NCBI GenBank assembly: GCA_018399795.1
Contig: JAGYOC010000234.1
Location: 1 to 8,091 of the forward strand
DNA from: Dehalococcoidales bacterium
GTDB lineage: Bacteria; Chloroflexota; Dehalococcoidia; Dehalococcoidales; UBA5760
Direction: 5' to 3'
DNA: 8,091 nucleotides
A program made the position numbers and the translations under genes. Shown piece by piece: positions 1 to 6,113 of this stretch; position 1 is the stretch's first letter; each line of letters begins with the position of its first letter. The notes under the pieces were generated by a model. That model did not search any database. It was not told the DNA's origin and was given only the letters and a program-made list of their open reading frames with translations.

Positions 1-450
1 GGCGGCGGTGACCATAATGGCGTCATAGGGTGCTTTCTCGGGATAACCCAGGCTTTCCCCGGCCATGTGGACCTCGACATTATCGTAGCCCAGTTTTTTC
101 AAGGTATTACCCGCCCTCTCTGCCAGCTCCGGCAGGCGCTCAACGGTAATAACCCGGAAGGCCAGTTCGGCCAGGATGGCTGCCTGATAACCGCAGCCAG
201 TACCTACTTCCAGTACCTTTTCCTTGCCCTGAAGCTTCAGCGCTTCGGTCATCATTGCGATGATGAGCGGTTGGGAGATTGTCTGGTTGTGACCGATGGG
301 TAAGGGGATATTATCGTAGGCAGAGAGCTTTTCTTCCGGAAGGACAAAGCTTTCACGGGGAATGCGTCTCATTGCTGCCAGCACCCGCTTGTCACTGATT
401 TCCCTGTCCAGGCTGGCGATTAGCCTGGCCCTGGCTTTGTCAAAGTCCAT
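1..450 (-). CDS. pcm: Protein-L-isoaspartate O-methyltransferase, C-terminus cut off by window edge
   Basis: A SAM-dependent cytoplasmic repair enzyme that methylates L-isoaspartyl residues in aged proteins so that they can return to aspartate. Reading the minus strand from the ATG at 450 gives 150 uninterrupted codons to the window edge. They contain the family landmarks: an N-terminal RxxFV segment (residues 32-36), the PIGHNQTISQP substrate-loop region (51-61), the SAM-binding motif I EVGTGCGYQAA (81-91), the acidic end of the next strand (ITVER, 101-105), and the start of motif II (YDAIMVTAA, 142-150). The family usually has about 200-220 residues, so roughly 50-70 C-terminal residues lie to the left. 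Only a weak ribosome-binding site precedes the start. The gene follows the small membrane protein by 22 bases and is probably cotranscribed with it and with xerD. The family call is secure; the exact length is unknown. Confidence 0.93.
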   Translation of the reverse strand, partial: MDFDKARARLIASLDREISDKRVLAAMRRIPRESFVLPEEKLSAYDNIPLPIGHNQTISQPLIIAMMTEALKLQGKEKVLEVGTGCGYQAAILAELAFRVITVERLPELAERAGNTLKKLGYDNVEVHMAGESLGYPEKAPYDAIMVTAA

Positions 451-472
451 GTCGATACCTGTAGTGCTGACT

Positions 473-754
473 TCACGAAGTGGTATAGGCGAGAACCACG
501 AGGGCGGATATCATGATTGCAGCCAGCATGCCGATGCGACGGATTTCGGCCGAGATATGCTGGTGGCTGGCCATTCTCGCCGAAGCGGTGGCGGGTACTT
601 CTTGTGGAATTGTTCCTTTCTTCGCCGCTGCTGCGGTCTCTCCCCTCGAAGCCATCTGCTTTTCGCTTGCCGCCACGGGGGCGAATTGATTACCCCTGGT
701 TTTCCTGCCCTGAGATGACTGCTTCGACCTTTTGCGTCGTGATTTGCTGGGCAT
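473..754 (-). CDS. Small basic single-span membrane protein of unknown function
   Basis: About 93 residues. The N-terminus is strongly basic (PSKSRRKRSK near residues 2-11), the middle is Ala/Pro/Gln-rich and low in complexity, and the C-terminus has a conserved-looking AEIRRIG segment leading into a single hydrophobic helix (about residues 74-91) that ends almost at the stop. This predicts a tail-anchored protein with a cytoplasmic basic domain. Two consecutive ATG codons (757 and 754) are possible starts. GGAGG at 765-761 lies 3 bases from the first and 6 from the second, so I prefer 754. The gene sits 14 bases after the xerD stop and 22 before the pcm start, which supports its being real and cotranscribed. 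I recall similar short proteins in Dehalococcoidia genomes, but no function is known to me. The basic tail could contact RNA, ribosomes or lipid head groups; that is inference only. Confidence 0.75.
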   Translation of the reverse strand: MPSKSRRKRSKQSSQGRKTRGNQFAPVAASEKQMASRGETAAAAKKGTIPQEVPATASARMASHQHISAEIRRIGMLAAIMISALVVLAYTTS

Positions 755-759
755 CATTG

Positions 760-766
760 ACCTCCC
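760..766 (-). promoter_or_regulatory. Ribosome-binding site of the small membrane protein
   Basis: The minus strand reads GGGAGGT here, directly after the xerD stop codon (771-769). It is 3 bases from the ATG at 757 and 6 from the ATG at 754 (measured from GGAGG), which favours the second ATG as the start. Confidence 0.7.
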
Positions 767-768
767 GT

Positions 769-1671
769 TTATTTGGCTCTGGGATGAGATTTCTCGTAGG
801 AACGACGGATATGCTCGGTGGTAAGCTGGGTGTAAACCTGTGTCGTGGAGATATTGGCATGGCCCAGCAGTTCCTGTACCGACCTTAAATCAGCCCCTCC
901 ATTTAGCATATGCGTGGCGAAGCTATGCCTCAGTGTATGTGGTGTAATGCCTTTCAGCCCCGCTGCTCTGCCATATTCCTTGAGTATCTGCCACAGTCCC
1001 TGCCTGGTCAGCCGCTCGCCGCGGACATTCACGAAGAGGGCTTTCTCGTCGGCATATACCAGGTTGGGTCGGGCATCCCTGATATAGTCCTCAACGGCCT
1101 TCGCCGCTCTCTGATGAATGGGTATGATCCGCTCCTTTTTCCCCTTGCCCAGGCAGCGCACAGAACCATCCTCGAAGTCGACGCTGTCAAGGTTGAGCGA
1201 TACCAGCTCGCTTACCCGCATACCGCTGGCGTAAAGCATCTGAAGTATGGCGATATCCCTTTTTGCTTCCGGTCGGGACTGTTTGGCGGGCTGTTCCATC
1301 AGACGATAGACCTCGCTGATTGATATTGGTCTGGGCAGGGAACGGCCTGCTCTGGGGGAATCTACATTATGCGAGGGATTATCTTTTACTATCCCTTCGG
1401 CCTTCAAGAAATTGAAGAAAGACCTGAGTGCGGCTACCTTTCGTGCCACGGTGCTTGAGGCGTAGTTCCTGTCTTTAAGATTGAGTAGATACCTGAGCAA
1501 CCCCTGTCTGCCAAAGCCTTCCCAGGAAGGAACAGTACCGTTATTTGAGGCTTCTGAGATAGCGAACTCGGCGAGTTGCTCGAGGTCGTTGTGGTAGGCA
1601 TTTATCGTATTCTCGGAAAATCCCTTCTCCACCGCAAGGTAGGTAAGGAAGCTGTTAATAGCCTCTTTCAT
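769..1671 (-). CDS. xerD: XerC/XerD-type site-specific tyrosine recombinase
   Basis: A 300-residue cytoplasmic recombinase of the size and layout of Xer proteins, which resolve chromosome dimers at dif during segregation. The N-terminal SAM-like core-binding domain covers about residues 1-90. The catalytic domain covers about 110-300 and contains the full set of catalytic residues: R152 (SGMRVSEL), K176 (GKGKKER), H245 and R248 (HTLRH), H271 (LLGHANIS) and the nucleophile Y280 (TTQVYTQ). The protein ends in HPRAK, typical of Xer. The ATG at 1671 is preceded by AAGGA at 1680-1676. A candidate promoter lies 36 bases or more upstream. The standard length, intact active site and housekeeping neighbours (L25, pcm) point to the chromosomal Xer rather than a phage or island integrase. 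XerC and XerD cannot be separated with certainty by eye; the C-terminal TTEHIRRSY segment looks slightly more XerD-like. Confidence 0.93.
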   Translation of the reverse strand: MKEAINSFLTYLAVEKGFSENTINAYHNDLEQLAEFAISEASNNGTVPSWEGFGRQGLLRYLLNLKDRNYASSTVARKVAALRSFFNFLKAEGIVKDNPSHNVDSPRAGRSLPRPISISEVYRLMEQPAKQSRPEAKRDIAILQMLYASGMRVSELVSLNLDSVDFEDGSVRCLGKGKKERIIPIHQRAAKAVEDYIRDARPNLVYADEKALFVNVRGERLTRQGLWQILKEYGRAAGLKGITPHTLRHSFATHMLNGGADLRSVQELLGHANISTTQVYTQLTTEHIRRSYEKSHPRAK

Positions 1672-1706
1672 AGTATTCCTTGGGCCTGATAACGCCCATT
1701 TCCTTT

Positions 1707-1735
1707 AACATAACATATTTACATAATATTATCAA
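1707..1735 (-). promoter_or_regulatory. Candidate sigma-70 promoter for the xerD operon
   Basis: On the minus strand TTGATA (1735-1730) is followed after exactly 17 bases by TATGTT (1712-1707). The boxes match the consensus at 5/6 and 4/6. They lie in the AT-rich gap between L25 and xerD, giving a leader of about 30 bases before the ATG at 1671. A leader of this length leaves the ribosome-binding site intact. It is inferred from pattern only. Confidence 0.5.
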
Positions 1736-1755
1736 GAGCAAAAGTACACAGGGTT

Positions 1756-1780
1756 GTAAGCCGCATTGGTGCCGGCTTAC
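1756..1780 (-). terminator. Hairpin overlapping the L25 stop codon; weak terminator or attenuator
   Basis: GTAAGCCG (1756-1763) and CGGCTTAC (1773-1780) form a perfect 8-bp stem with a 9-base loop. The L25 stop codon (1779-1777) lies inside the arm. Downstream on the minus strand there is only a short T run (TTTT about 13 bases further on), not the immediate U tract of a classic intrinsic terminator. It may slow or partly terminate transcription between L25 and xerD, or protect the L25 message 3' end. Confidence 0.4.
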
Positions 1781-2430
1781 TCCGCCGTCTGTTCTTCTTC
1801 TGTTTCTTCTACCGGTGCTGCTTCTTCTACCGCAGCGGCTTCTTCCTCCTCTTCCTCAGCTACTCTGGCTACAGCCATCTCGGCTATCTTGACGATCAGC
1901 TGGTCGGGTTCGTTGTGGACAGTGATATCTTCACCGAGCCTCAGGTCCTTGACGTAAATTGAGTCACCCAGCTCATTGAGGACGCCGATGTTGACCTCTA
2001 CCTCGTGGGGGAGCTTATCCGGGAGGCATTCTACGCTGAGGGTGTCGAGGGAATGTTGAACCGCGCGTCCCTTTATCTCCATCGCTGGGGCCTCACCGGT
2101 TAGAATGATAGGTATTTCGACCTTCAGTTTCTCGGTCATCTTTATCTGGTACAGGTCCACATGCAGCAGTTGCTTTCCCAGGGGGTCGGTTTGTATTTCA
2201 CGGATGAGAACCTTGCGGGGGCGCTTTTCGCTGTCGATTTCCAGGTTGAGAAGAGATGTCGTTCCGAACTCTTTTATCACATCCAGCAGCTCACCGGTGT
2301 TGCACTCCAGAGACCTCGATTTGAGGTTATGTCCAAACAGGTGGGTTGGGGTTATTCCCCCGCGCCTTAAAAAGCGTACCTTTTTTCCCGTTATATCCCT
2401 GGCCCTTGCCTTAAGTACTGTGCCTTTCAT
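1777..2430 (-). CDS. rplY: 50S ribosomal protein L25/general stress protein Ctc
   Basis: A 217-residue protein of the long (Ctc/TL5) L25 type, which binds 5S rRNA in the large ribosomal subunit. The N-terminal L25 beta-barrel is about residues 1-92 (RARDITGKKVRFLRRGGITP at 9-28, then DPLGKQLLHVDLYQI at 82-96). The C-terminal TL5-type beta domain is about 98-182 (for example VEVNIGVLNELGDSIYVKDL at 144-163). A 28-residue Glu/Ala tail (190-217) follows, a common extension in this family that is probably disordered. The ATG at 2430 has a strong Shine-Dalgarno, AAGGAGGT, ending 3 bases upstream. The upstream neighbour is an unrelated ABC transporter 81 bases away; downstream is xerD after 105 bases. 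Confidence 0.95.
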   Translation of the reverse strand: MKGTVLKARARDITGKKVRFLRRGGITPTHLFGHNLKSRSLECNTGELLDVIKEFGTTSLLNLEIDSEKRPRKVLIREIQTDPLGKQLLHVDLYQIKMTEKLKVEIPIILTGEAPAMEIKGRAVQHSLDTLSVECLPDKLPHEVEVNIGVLNELGDSIYVKDLRLGEDITVHNEPDQLIVKIAEMAVARVAEEEEEEAAAVEEAAPVEETEEEQTAE

Positions 2431-2452
2431 ATTACCTCCTTGTATCCCTACT

Positions 2453-2482
2453 ATTTAAGCAGAGATTGGCTCGTGAAATCAA
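2453..2482 (-). promoter_or_regulatory. Candidate promoter for L25
   Basis: On the minus strand TTGATT (2482-2477) and TTAAAT (2458-2453) are separated by 18 bases. Each matches its consensus box at 4 of 6 positions. The predicted start of transcription, near 2446, would leave a short leader still carrying the AAGGAGGT site. No terminator hairpin was seen between the ABC permease stop (2512) and this site, so read-through from the transporter is also possible. Confidence 0.35.
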
Positions 2483-2511
2483 TTTATTATTACCCTCAAC
2501 ATGGGGATAGG

Positions 2512-3306
2512 TTAGTCCTGGTTGCGGAATGACCATACCGCGAGACCAATCATAACTGCTCCTATAATGGCCAGTATGCCGACATTGCTCCACAGGGTCA
2601 TTGACTGCCCGAACAGGTTGATCCCTGCTCCGGTACCTGCTCCTGATACCTCCCCCAGTGCTATCTGGCGGATGCTGGTGATCCCATAGGTCGCCGGGTT
2701 TATCATGGCAACGTTACTCATCCATGCCGGTGCCTGGTCCAGCGGTACGAATACCCCGGAGAGAAATATCATGGGAAAGAGCAGCATCTGGGTCACCACC
2801 TGAAAGGCCTCCATCGAACGGATTCTGGTTGCCAGGAGCACACCGAAGGCGCCCATGGTAATTGCCAGCAGCAGCATCATGGGAAGCATAGCCGCTGCTC
2901 TTGCTGTGCCCAGGGTTACCCCTATCAGGGGAGCGAAGAGCATGATGATGGAGCCCTGTATCATCGCTATTGTTGCTGCGCCGAGGGTTTTACCCATTGC
3001 GACCGAGGCACGGTTGATGGGTGCTACCAGGACTTCCTTGAGGAAACCGAACTCCCTGTCCCAGACGACACTGATACCGGCCATAAACGAGCTCATCATT
3101 ACCGTCATGCCGATGATGCCGGGGAAAATGAACTGGGCGAAGTTAACGCCGGTGCCGACGTTACCCATCAGGCCGGCGAACCCGCTGCCGAAGACAAACA
3201 GAAAAAGAAGCGGCAGAGAAATAGCTCCGATAAGCCGTATCCTGTCGTGCCAGAAACGCAGTATGTCGCGGTACCAGATGGTATAGATTCCCCGGAGGTT
3301 GTTCAT
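2512..3306 (-). CDS. ABC-2 type transporter permease (DrrB-like)
   Basis: A 264-residue integral membrane protein, the permease half of a two-gene ABC-2 exporter. About six hydrophobic spans are visible (roughly residues 25-45, 56-80, 105-130, 138-160, 170-190 and 241-260). A cytoplasmic segment after the second span, DREFGFLKEVLVAPI (83-97), matches the coupling region of DrrB-type permeases. The segment FLSGVFVPLDQAPAWM with a following NPATYGITSIRQ (181-214) is the ABC-2 family hallmark. The gene begins 9 bases after the stop of the ATPase gene, so the two are almost certainly translated as a pair. Its own ribosome-binding site is poor (purine-rich AGAGAAAAGAG), consistent with translational coupling. 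DrrAB-type systems export drugs, lipids or other amphipathic molecules; the substrate cannot be read from the sequence. Confidence 0.92.
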   Translation of the reverse strand: MNNLRGIYTIWYRDILRFWHDRIRLIGAISLPLLFLFVFGSGFAGLMGNVGTGVNFAQFIFPGIIGMTVMMSSFMAGISVVWDREFGFLKEVLVAPINRASVAMGKTLGAATIAMIQGSIIMLFAPLIGVTLGTARAAAMLPMMLLLAITMGAFGVLLATRIRSMEAFQVVTQMLLFPMIFLSGVFVPLDQAPAWMSNVAMINPATYGITSIRQIALGEVSGAGTGAGINLFGQSMTLWSNVGILAIIGAVMIGLAVWSFRNQD

Positions 3307-3315
3307 CTCTTTTCT

Positions 3316-4299
3316 CTAGCGGCGCATGCGCCGCCCGTGCTGGCGTATCATTGCCTTGAAGGAATTGCTGACCTCTTCCTCACGCATTTCCCGCCCGGTT
3401 AGCTGGAGAAACACGTCGTCCAGGCTCGGGTTGCGCAGGCTCACACTTACTATCCTGGTGCTGAATTCCCGGATAAAGCTGGGTAGAAACTTCTCCCCGT
3501 TTTCCACGGGAAAGACCAGCTCGTCGTTGTCCTGTCTTGGCTCGATATGGTAGCAGGTCCTTATTTCCTCGGCAGCCCTGGCGTTGTCATCCGTTTTCAG
3601 GGTAACGGTATCCTTACCCACCCCGCGTTTCAGCCTTTCCGGGGAGTCCATGGCGACGATTTTACCATGGTCCATCACGGCGATACGCTCTGCCTTATCC
3701 GCTTCATCCATATAGTGTGTGGTCAGGAAAATGGTGGTGCCCTCCCGTCGTTTCATCTCCATTATATATTCCCAGAGGCGGTTGCGTGTCTGGGGGTCAA
3801 GGCCGATGGTAGGCTCGTCGAGGAAGAGCACTTTGGGGTAGTGGAGCAGCCCCCTGGCCAGTTCCAGGCGACGTTTCATACCCCCCGAATAGGTGCGGAC
3901 ATCGTGATGGCGCTTGTCCCAGAGCTGGGTTATCCTCAGTACTTCTTCTATCCGCTTTTCACGGACCGAACCGGGTACGTTATATACCATGGCGTGAAAA
4001 CGCAGGTTCTGCACTCCGCTGAGGCGTTCATCGAGGCTGGGGTCCTGAAAGACCAGCCCGATTGACTGCCGTACCTGAGCCTGCTGGCGTACCACGTCAA
4101 AGCCGTTGACCGTGGCGCTACCCGATGTCGGTCTGGCCAGAGTGCAGAGGATATTGATGGTGGTGGTTTTACCGGCTCCGTTCGGGCCCAGAAAACCGAA
4201 TAACTCTCCCCGCGTTACCTGGAAGTTGATGTGGTCTACTGCGACGAGGTCATCGAATTTCTTGACCAGGTTGTCAACTGATATAATGCTTTCGGTCAT
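3316..4299 (-). CDS. ABC transporter ATP-binding protein (DrrA/CcmA-like)
   Basis: A 327-residue ATPase that powers the downstream permease. All nucleotide-binding motifs are intact: Walker A GPNGAGKT (38-45), Q-loop Q85 (GLVFQD), signature YSGGM (137-141), Walker B VLFLDEP (157-163), D-loop GLDP (167-170) and the switch histidine H195 (LTTHYMDEAD). A C-terminal regulatory domain ending in NPSLDDVFLQLTGRE (290-304) places it with the DrrA group. The frame stays open upstream to about 4536, but homologous proteins begin only about ten residues before VDNLVKKF, so the ATG at 4299 is chosen. No Shine-Dalgarno sequence is visible before this ATG. The last six codons encode GRRMRR inside a 16-bp palindrome. 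No dedicated regulator gene is adjacent. Confidence 0.93.
   Translation of the reverse strand: MTESIISVDNLVKKFDDLVAVDHINFQVTRGELFGFLGPNGAGKTTTINILCTLARPTSGSATVNGFDVVRQQAQVRQSIGLVFQDPSLDERLSGVQNLRFHAMVYNVPGSVREKRIEEVLRITQLWDKRHHDVRTYSGGMKRRLELARGLLHYPKVLFLDEPTIGLDPQTRNRLWEYIMEMKRREGTTIFLTTHYMDEADKAERIAVMDHGKIVAMDSPERLKRGVGKDTVTLKTDDNARAAEEIRTCYHIEPRQDNDELVFPVENGEKFLPSFIREFSTRIVSVSLRNPSLDDVFLQLTGREMREEEVSNSFKAMIRQHGRRMRR
3319..3334. repeat. 16-bp perfect palindrome at the 3' end of the ABC ATPase gene
   Basis: GCGGCGCATGCGCCGC is self-complementary over all 16 bases. As RNA it could form a six-pair all-G/C stem with a CAUG loop. It lies immediately before the ATPase stop codon (3318-3316) and about 13 bases before the permease start, so it could tune coupling between the two cistrons. 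It may also be only the consequence of Arg-Arg-Met-Arg-Arg coding. Confidence 0.5.
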
Positions 4300-4456
4300 A
4301 TTTATACACAACAAGACGGCTTGTCTGAAGAATCTACTTAACTTGACGTTCGAGGCGAGGCAAGGGCAGTGAAGCTGGTGGCAAAGCCTGCCAAATGGTA
4401 TTTTAACACTTCGCACGCCCTTTGTATAGGAAGTGCAATTCGTATGAATATTCCTA

Positions 4457-4465
4457 ATTGTAACA
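4457..4465 (-). promoter_or_regulatory. Candidate extended -10 element for the ABC transporter
   Basis: The minus strand reads TGTTACAAT: an extended -10 TG followed by a box matching TATAAT at 5 of 6. There is no good -35 at the usual distance, as is common for extended -10 promoters. Transcription would start near 4450 and give a leader of about 150 bases before the ATG at 4299. Pattern only. Confidence 0.3.
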
Positions 4466-4529
4466 TAAATAAGAAAAGTATGCGCTTGAATAAGGAGTGG
4501 CTGGCTCGGGCAGATATTCGCAATATGTA

Positions 4530-4558
4530 TTGACATCGCTTTACCGGTAACATATCAT
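4530..4558 (+). promoter_or_regulatory. Sigma-70 promoter of the universal stress protein gene
   Basis: A perfect -35 box TTGACA (4530-4535) and TATCAT (4553-4558, 5/6 match) are separated by exactly 17 bases. Predicted transcription start is near 4565, about 27 bases before the chosen TTG start. The spacer contains the palindrome TTACCGGTAA (4541-4550), and ATATT-cgc-AATAT lies just upstream of the -35; either could be a protein-binding site. Confidence 0.75.
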
Positions 4559-4579
4559 ATCAGGGCAGTGCCTAAGGAT

Positions 4580-4586
4580 GGAGGTG
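4580..4586 (+). promoter_or_regulatory. Ribosome-binding site that fixes the stress-protein start at TTG 4592
   Basis: GGAGGTG lies 5 bases before an in-frame TTG. The only upstream alternative, the GTG at 4568, has no Shine-Dalgarno and lies only about 3 bases from the predicted transcription start. Starting at TTG gives MYRRMLVTLDGSE, the usual opening of these proteins. Confidence 0.75.
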
Positions 4587-4591
4587 TACAA

Positions 4592-5479
4592 TTGTACCGC
4601 AGGATGCTGGTTACCCTGGACGGTTCTGAGCTTTCCGAGGTGGTCTTACCCTATATCGCAGTACTGGTAGAAAAAATGGGTCTGGATGTATTCCTGCTCC
4701 ATATCTCCGGACAGGAGAAGGATGAGTTAATGCCCCTGCACCGGGCCTATATTGAGCGTACCGTTGAAATTGTCAGAGGACGGGTAAAAGAAGCTGGCGG
4801 TAATGGGAATACCGGGTCTGGCGAGATTGGGGTGGAGGTCAAGGGTGAGCTTGTCCCCGGGCATCCGGCGGAGGAAATCCTTCGTTATATAGGTAAAAAT
4901 GATATTGACCTGGTCCTTATGGCCACTCACGGGCACTCGGGTCTCAAGCGCTGGGCGATGGGTAGCGTGGCCGAGAAGGTTATTCATGGCAGCCGGGTGC
5001 CGGTCTGGCTGGTTCCGGCACGGTGCAAGAGTGAGGTGATCTGTAAAATATGGCCGGAGGCCCCGCTGCTGGTGCCGCTGGATGGCTCGGAGCTGGCCGA
5101 GGGGGTGCTGGACCATGTCGAAGCACTGGTGGGGTGGGGTGGAATCGGTCCGGTAAAGGTGGTCTTGCTCAGGGTTGTCGAGTCTCCCGTGATGTCGGAT
5201 CACTACTTCAGCAATATACCCCAGACCCGCGAACAGGTTGATAAATATTTGAACCGGATCGAGGCCCGCCTGGAAAAAGCGGGCCTCGATGTAGAGCCCA
5301 GGGTGCTTACCGGTGAGCCAGCAGAGCAGATCGTTGACTATATCGGCTCTCGCCAGTTCAGCCTGGTGGTGATGTCTACCCATGCCCGTTCCGGTCTCAG
5401 CCGCTGGGTGATGGGTAGCGTGGCGATGAAGGTTGTGAGCGGGAGTTCTACTCCCCTACTTCTGGTTCGGCCTTCCTGA
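4592..5479 (+). CDS. Tandem-domain universal stress protein (UspA family)
   Basis: A 295-residue cytoplasmic protein made of two UspA domains. Domain 1 (about 1-143) opens with MYRRMLVTLDGSE and carries the nucleotide-binding pattern ATHGHSGLKRWAMGS (111-125). Domain 2 (about 155-295) opens with APLLVPLDGSELAE and carries STHARSGLSRWVMGS (262-276). Both keep the strand-1 Asp (D10, D164) and the terminal Gly-Ser of the G-2x-G-9x-G(S/T) ATP motif. The first Gly is Ala or Ser in both domains and the second is Ala in domain 2, so binding is likely in domain 1 and less certain in domain 2. The domains still share DNA: 4949-4981 and 5402-5434 agree at 29 of 33 bases. Usp proteins are induced by starvation, heat or toxic agents; the exact role here is unknown. 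The gene is monocistronic and convergent with the HdeD-like gene, 19 bases apart, with no clear terminator between them. Confidence 0.93.
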   Translation: MYRRMLVTLDGSELSEVVLPYIAVLVEKMGLDVFLLHISGQEKDELMPLHRAYIERTVEIVRGRVKEAGGNGNTGSGEIGVEVKGELVPGHPAEEILRYIGKNDIDLVLMATHGHSGLKRWAMGSVAEKVIHGSRVPVWLVPARCKSEVICKIWPEAPLLVPLDGSELAEGVLDHVEALVGWGGIGPVKVVLLRVVESPVMSDHYFSNIPQTREQVDKYLNRIEARLEKAGLDVEPRVLTGEPAEQIVDYIGSRQFSLVVMSTHARSGLSRWVMGSVAMKVVSGSSTPLLLVRPS

Positions 5480-5498
5480 TTTGGACCGTGCCCTGTAT

Positions 5499-6113
5499 TT
5501 ATTTTTCCCCGGCTTTCTCTTTTTTCTCACCACCGCTGGGTGTTTCGGGTTTTTTTATCTGGTGGTGTACATGGTAGGAATGGTAGCATAGGGAAATACC
5601 CCAGAATATGGCGAAGAAACCGATTACCTCCGTGCTTACCAGGGCGGTGAACAGGGGAGCAGCCAGTATCAGAATCCCGAAGACGATGCCTATGATACCG
5701 GATGTTAGTGGCCATCCCATGCTGATTTGCTTGCGCATACGTACCGCACTGACGGTGCCCATAATTCCCATTATCAGTGCCCAGGCGCCTACCAGGTATA
5801 TCAGTACTATCTCGCTGATAACCGGCATGCTCAGGATGATGATTCCCAGTACCAGGCCGGCTACTCCTGCCGCCAGCGACCATCTCCAGTTCTTCTGCAC
5901 CTTGTGGTGCTGCGTCGCCATTATGATGGTGAATATCCCGTCAACCAGGAAGAAGATGCCGAACAGGATTACCAGTGTTACCAGTGTAATTTCGGGCCAG
6001 ATAACAGCAACTACGCCGAAAACGATGGCGATTATTCCCTTTACCAGCATTGACCACCATGGCCCTGACCACCATGCCCGTGGTGTGAATACACCCTCTC
6101 TGTCCAGAAGCAT
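5499..6113 (-). CDS. HdeD/DUF308 family six-span membrane protein
   Basis: A 204-residue inner-membrane protein. After an amphipathic Trp-rich N-terminus (PRAWWSGPWWSM, 11-22) it has six hydrophobic helices in three hairpin pairs (about 24-42, 45-66, 78-97, 102-122, 133-153 and 159-180). The repeated GIxxIVFGxxxxxxP pattern (26-40 and 139-153, with a variant in GLVLGIIILSMP at 86-97) is the family signature. A short charged Lys/Glu/His tail ends the protein. The ATG at 6113 follows AGGAGGT after 7 bases, a strong start. In enterobacteria HdeD contributes to acid resistance at high cell density; the family is widespread and its molecular activity is not known. The position facing a universal stress protein gene fits a general stress role, but this is only context. 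Confidence 0.9.
   Translation of the reverse strand: MLLDREGVFTPRAWWSGPWWSMLVKGIIAIVFGVVAVIWPEITLVTLVILFGIFFLVDGIFTIIMATQHHKVQKNWRWSLAAGVAGLVLGIIILSMPVISEIVLIYLVGAWALIMGIMGTVSAVRMRKQISMGWPLTSGIIGIVFGILILAAPLFTALVSTEVIGFFAIFWGISLCYHSYHVHHQIKKPETPSGGEKKEKAGEK

Larger units (their letters stand above)
4300..4591. promoter_or_regulatory. Divergent control region between the ABC transporter and the stress-protein gene
   Basis: About 290 bases without a credible gene. An open frame on the minus strand continues upstream of the ATPase ATG but its translation is Cys/His/Ile-rich and unlike a real N-terminus. The region is more AT-rich than the neighbouring genes and holds the strong plus-strand promoter (4530-4558), a weaker minus-strand extended -10 (4465-4457), and several inverted repeats: ATATT-cgc-AATAT (4514-4526), TTACCGGTAA (4541-4550), TGGCA/TGCCA (4379-4393) and TAGGAA/TTCCTA (4427-4456, 18 bases apart). 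Confidence 0.6.

Noticed and set aside
769..1671. xerD as the integrase of the putative island
   Set aside because: It lies on the opposite side of the tRNA scar from the predicted element, about 6 kb away among housekeeping genes, and has the length and C-terminus of chromosomal Xer.
4300..4536. N-terminal extension of the ABC ATPase by 79 residues
   Set aside because: The extra translation is Cys/His/Ile-rich and unlike any domain, the family starts just before VDNLVKKF, and the stretch overlaps the divergent control region.
5480..5515. Terminator in the T-rich gap after the Usp gene
   Set aside because: The T run is preceded only by a five-pair stem containing a wobble and a 14-base loop; not convincing.
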